Source of the DNA: Deltaproteobacteria bacterium | GTDB taxonomy: Bacteria; Desulfobacterota; Binatia; Binatales; Binataceae | Assembly (NCBI GenBank): GCA_027403435.1 | Contig: DAHZDR010000453.1 | Span: forward strand, 1-12,701 | Reading direction: 5' to 3' | DNA length: 12,701 bases | In this document: positions 12,294-12,701 of the stretch, one piece after another | How positions within the stretch are numbered: position 1 is the first letter of the stretch | How the letters are laid out: every line of letters starts with the position of its first letter | Translations under genes and position numbers: made by a program | Notes under the pieces: model-generated | The model's input: only the letters and a program-made list of their open reading frames with translations | Told to the model about the DNA's origin: nothing | The model's database searches: none

Positions 12294-12701
12294 GGTGCCC
12301 CCGATCTTCCGCCGCTTATGATTTCCGCCAATCAAGGCGAAGAGTTCGCGAAGCGGATGATTAAAGGCTAGCCATGAGGCCGATACGGTAAAACCGGAAT
12401 AGTCAGTAACGGACGCGGTAAAAATACCTAGCCGAGTAGGTGAAAATACCTACGACAACTTGATAGCGGAAAATGGCCGATAGTGCTTTGCGGACTTTGA
12501 CCGCCTATACTGGCCTTTGCCGGCCGGCGATGCAAGGCGCGCCCGCAGCGTCCGCCGGATCGCGATTACACGCGGCTCGCCCGGAGGGCGTTAACAATCA
12601 TAGCCGGTCAAATCCGAAAATAGCGGCATATTGCCCGCGATGGCGTGAATGCGGCGGTTCAGGCGCGGCGCTTTCCGCGATCCGCCAGAGTTCCGCGCGC
12701 G
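12294..12701. other. Non-coding region upstream of the histidine kinase, to the window edge
   Basis: No frame here has a convincing gene. The region is less GC-rich than the rest around 12,380-12,510. It contains the half-site array described separately, a TATACT hexamer (12506-12511, 5 of 6 to a -10 element) without a properly spaced -35 box, three CTTTG repeats (12486, 12495, 12515), and a small hairpin CGCCC-GGA-GGGCG (12578-12590). It probably holds the kinase promoter and possibly that of a divergent gene beyond the edge. Confidence 0.5.
12417..12452. promoter_or_regulatory. Array of alternating ACCTA/TAGGT half-sites, candidate operator
   Basis: Two 14-base units, GGTAAAAATACCTA (12417-12430) and GGTGAAAATACCTA (12439-12452), differ at one base and repeat with a 22-base period. 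Each is itself an inverted GGT-N6-ACC. Read by half-site the order is ACCTA (12426), TAGGT (12437), ACCTA (12448), starting exactly 11 bases apart with 6-base spacers. GTAGGT-GAAAAT-ACCTAC (12436-12453) is a perfect 6-bp inverted repeat. Spacing by helical turns indicates adjacent binding of protein dimers. TACCTA resembles the NarL heptamer TACYYMT, so a LuxR/NarL-type response regulator is one candidate. The array lies about 125-160 bases upstream of the kinase start. Confidence 0.55.

Noticed and set aside
12511..12530. Sigma-54-like element (TGGCCTTTGCCGG)
   Set aside because: The required GG-N10-GC spacing is not met.
12649..12701. Plus-strand ATG open to the right edge (MRRFRRGAFRDPP)
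   Set aside because: It covers only 17 codons, is Arg-rich and has no Shine-Dalgarno, so it cannot be told from chance.
12336..12701. CRISPR array or mobile-element end in the gene-free right region
   Set aside because: The only repeats are two short 14-base units without spacers of CRISPR length, and there is no transposase or long terminal repeat. A regulatory array explains them better.

Overview
The window looks like a stretch of chromosome from a GC-rich bacterium, probably Gram-negative in type. The evidence is strong G/C preference at third codon positions, dense gene packing, an ISC-type ferredoxin, a classical LexA, and almost exclusive TGA stop codons. I cannot place it in a phylum from this sequence. 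A Desulfobacterota/Binatota- or Acidobacteria-like origin is a guess only.

Left part (1-2.7 kb). A possible gene tail sits at the edge. After it, all on the minus strand, come a BrnT/BrnA toxin-antitoxin pair and the two subunits (alpha and beta) of a benzoate-type Rieske ring-hydroxylating dioxygenase. The toxin start lies inside an 18-bp interrupted palindrome that is a good candidate for the autoregulatory operator.

Centre (2.9-9.4 kb). Six plus-strand genes form one tightly packed operon in which every stop/start junction overlaps: thiL (thiamine-phosphate kinase), two CNNM/CorC-type CBS-domain membrane proteins, larB (nickel-pincer cofactor), an ABC1/AarF/UbiB-like kinase, and an AlkZ-related winged-helix protein. 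The second CorC paralogue has an in-frame TAA exactly where the conserved Glu of the V(D/N)EYGG motif should be. The reading frame is intact on both sides, so it is a one-base nonsense allele, a very young pseudogene or a sequence error.

Right part (9.4-12.7 kb). On the minus strand, a FAD/NAD(P) ferredoxin reductase and an ISC-type [2Fe-2S] ferredoxin overlap by 4 bases and could form a two-protein electron-transfer chain. They might serve the dioxygenase, which has no electron donor beside it. Divergent from the ferredoxin is lexA. Convergent with lexA is a soluble orphan sensor histidine kinase. The roughly 400 bp upstream of the kinase has no gene. It holds an ordered array of alternating ACCTA/TAGGT half-sites that looks like an operator for a helix-turn-helix dimer.

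I found no rRNA, tRNA, CRISPR array, insertion sequence or phage gene. No multi-gene set reads as a clearly new system. The items most worth checking are the CorC nonsense codon, the operator array upstream of the kinase, the BrnTA palindrome, the AlkZ-related protein and the atypical ABC1 motifs.
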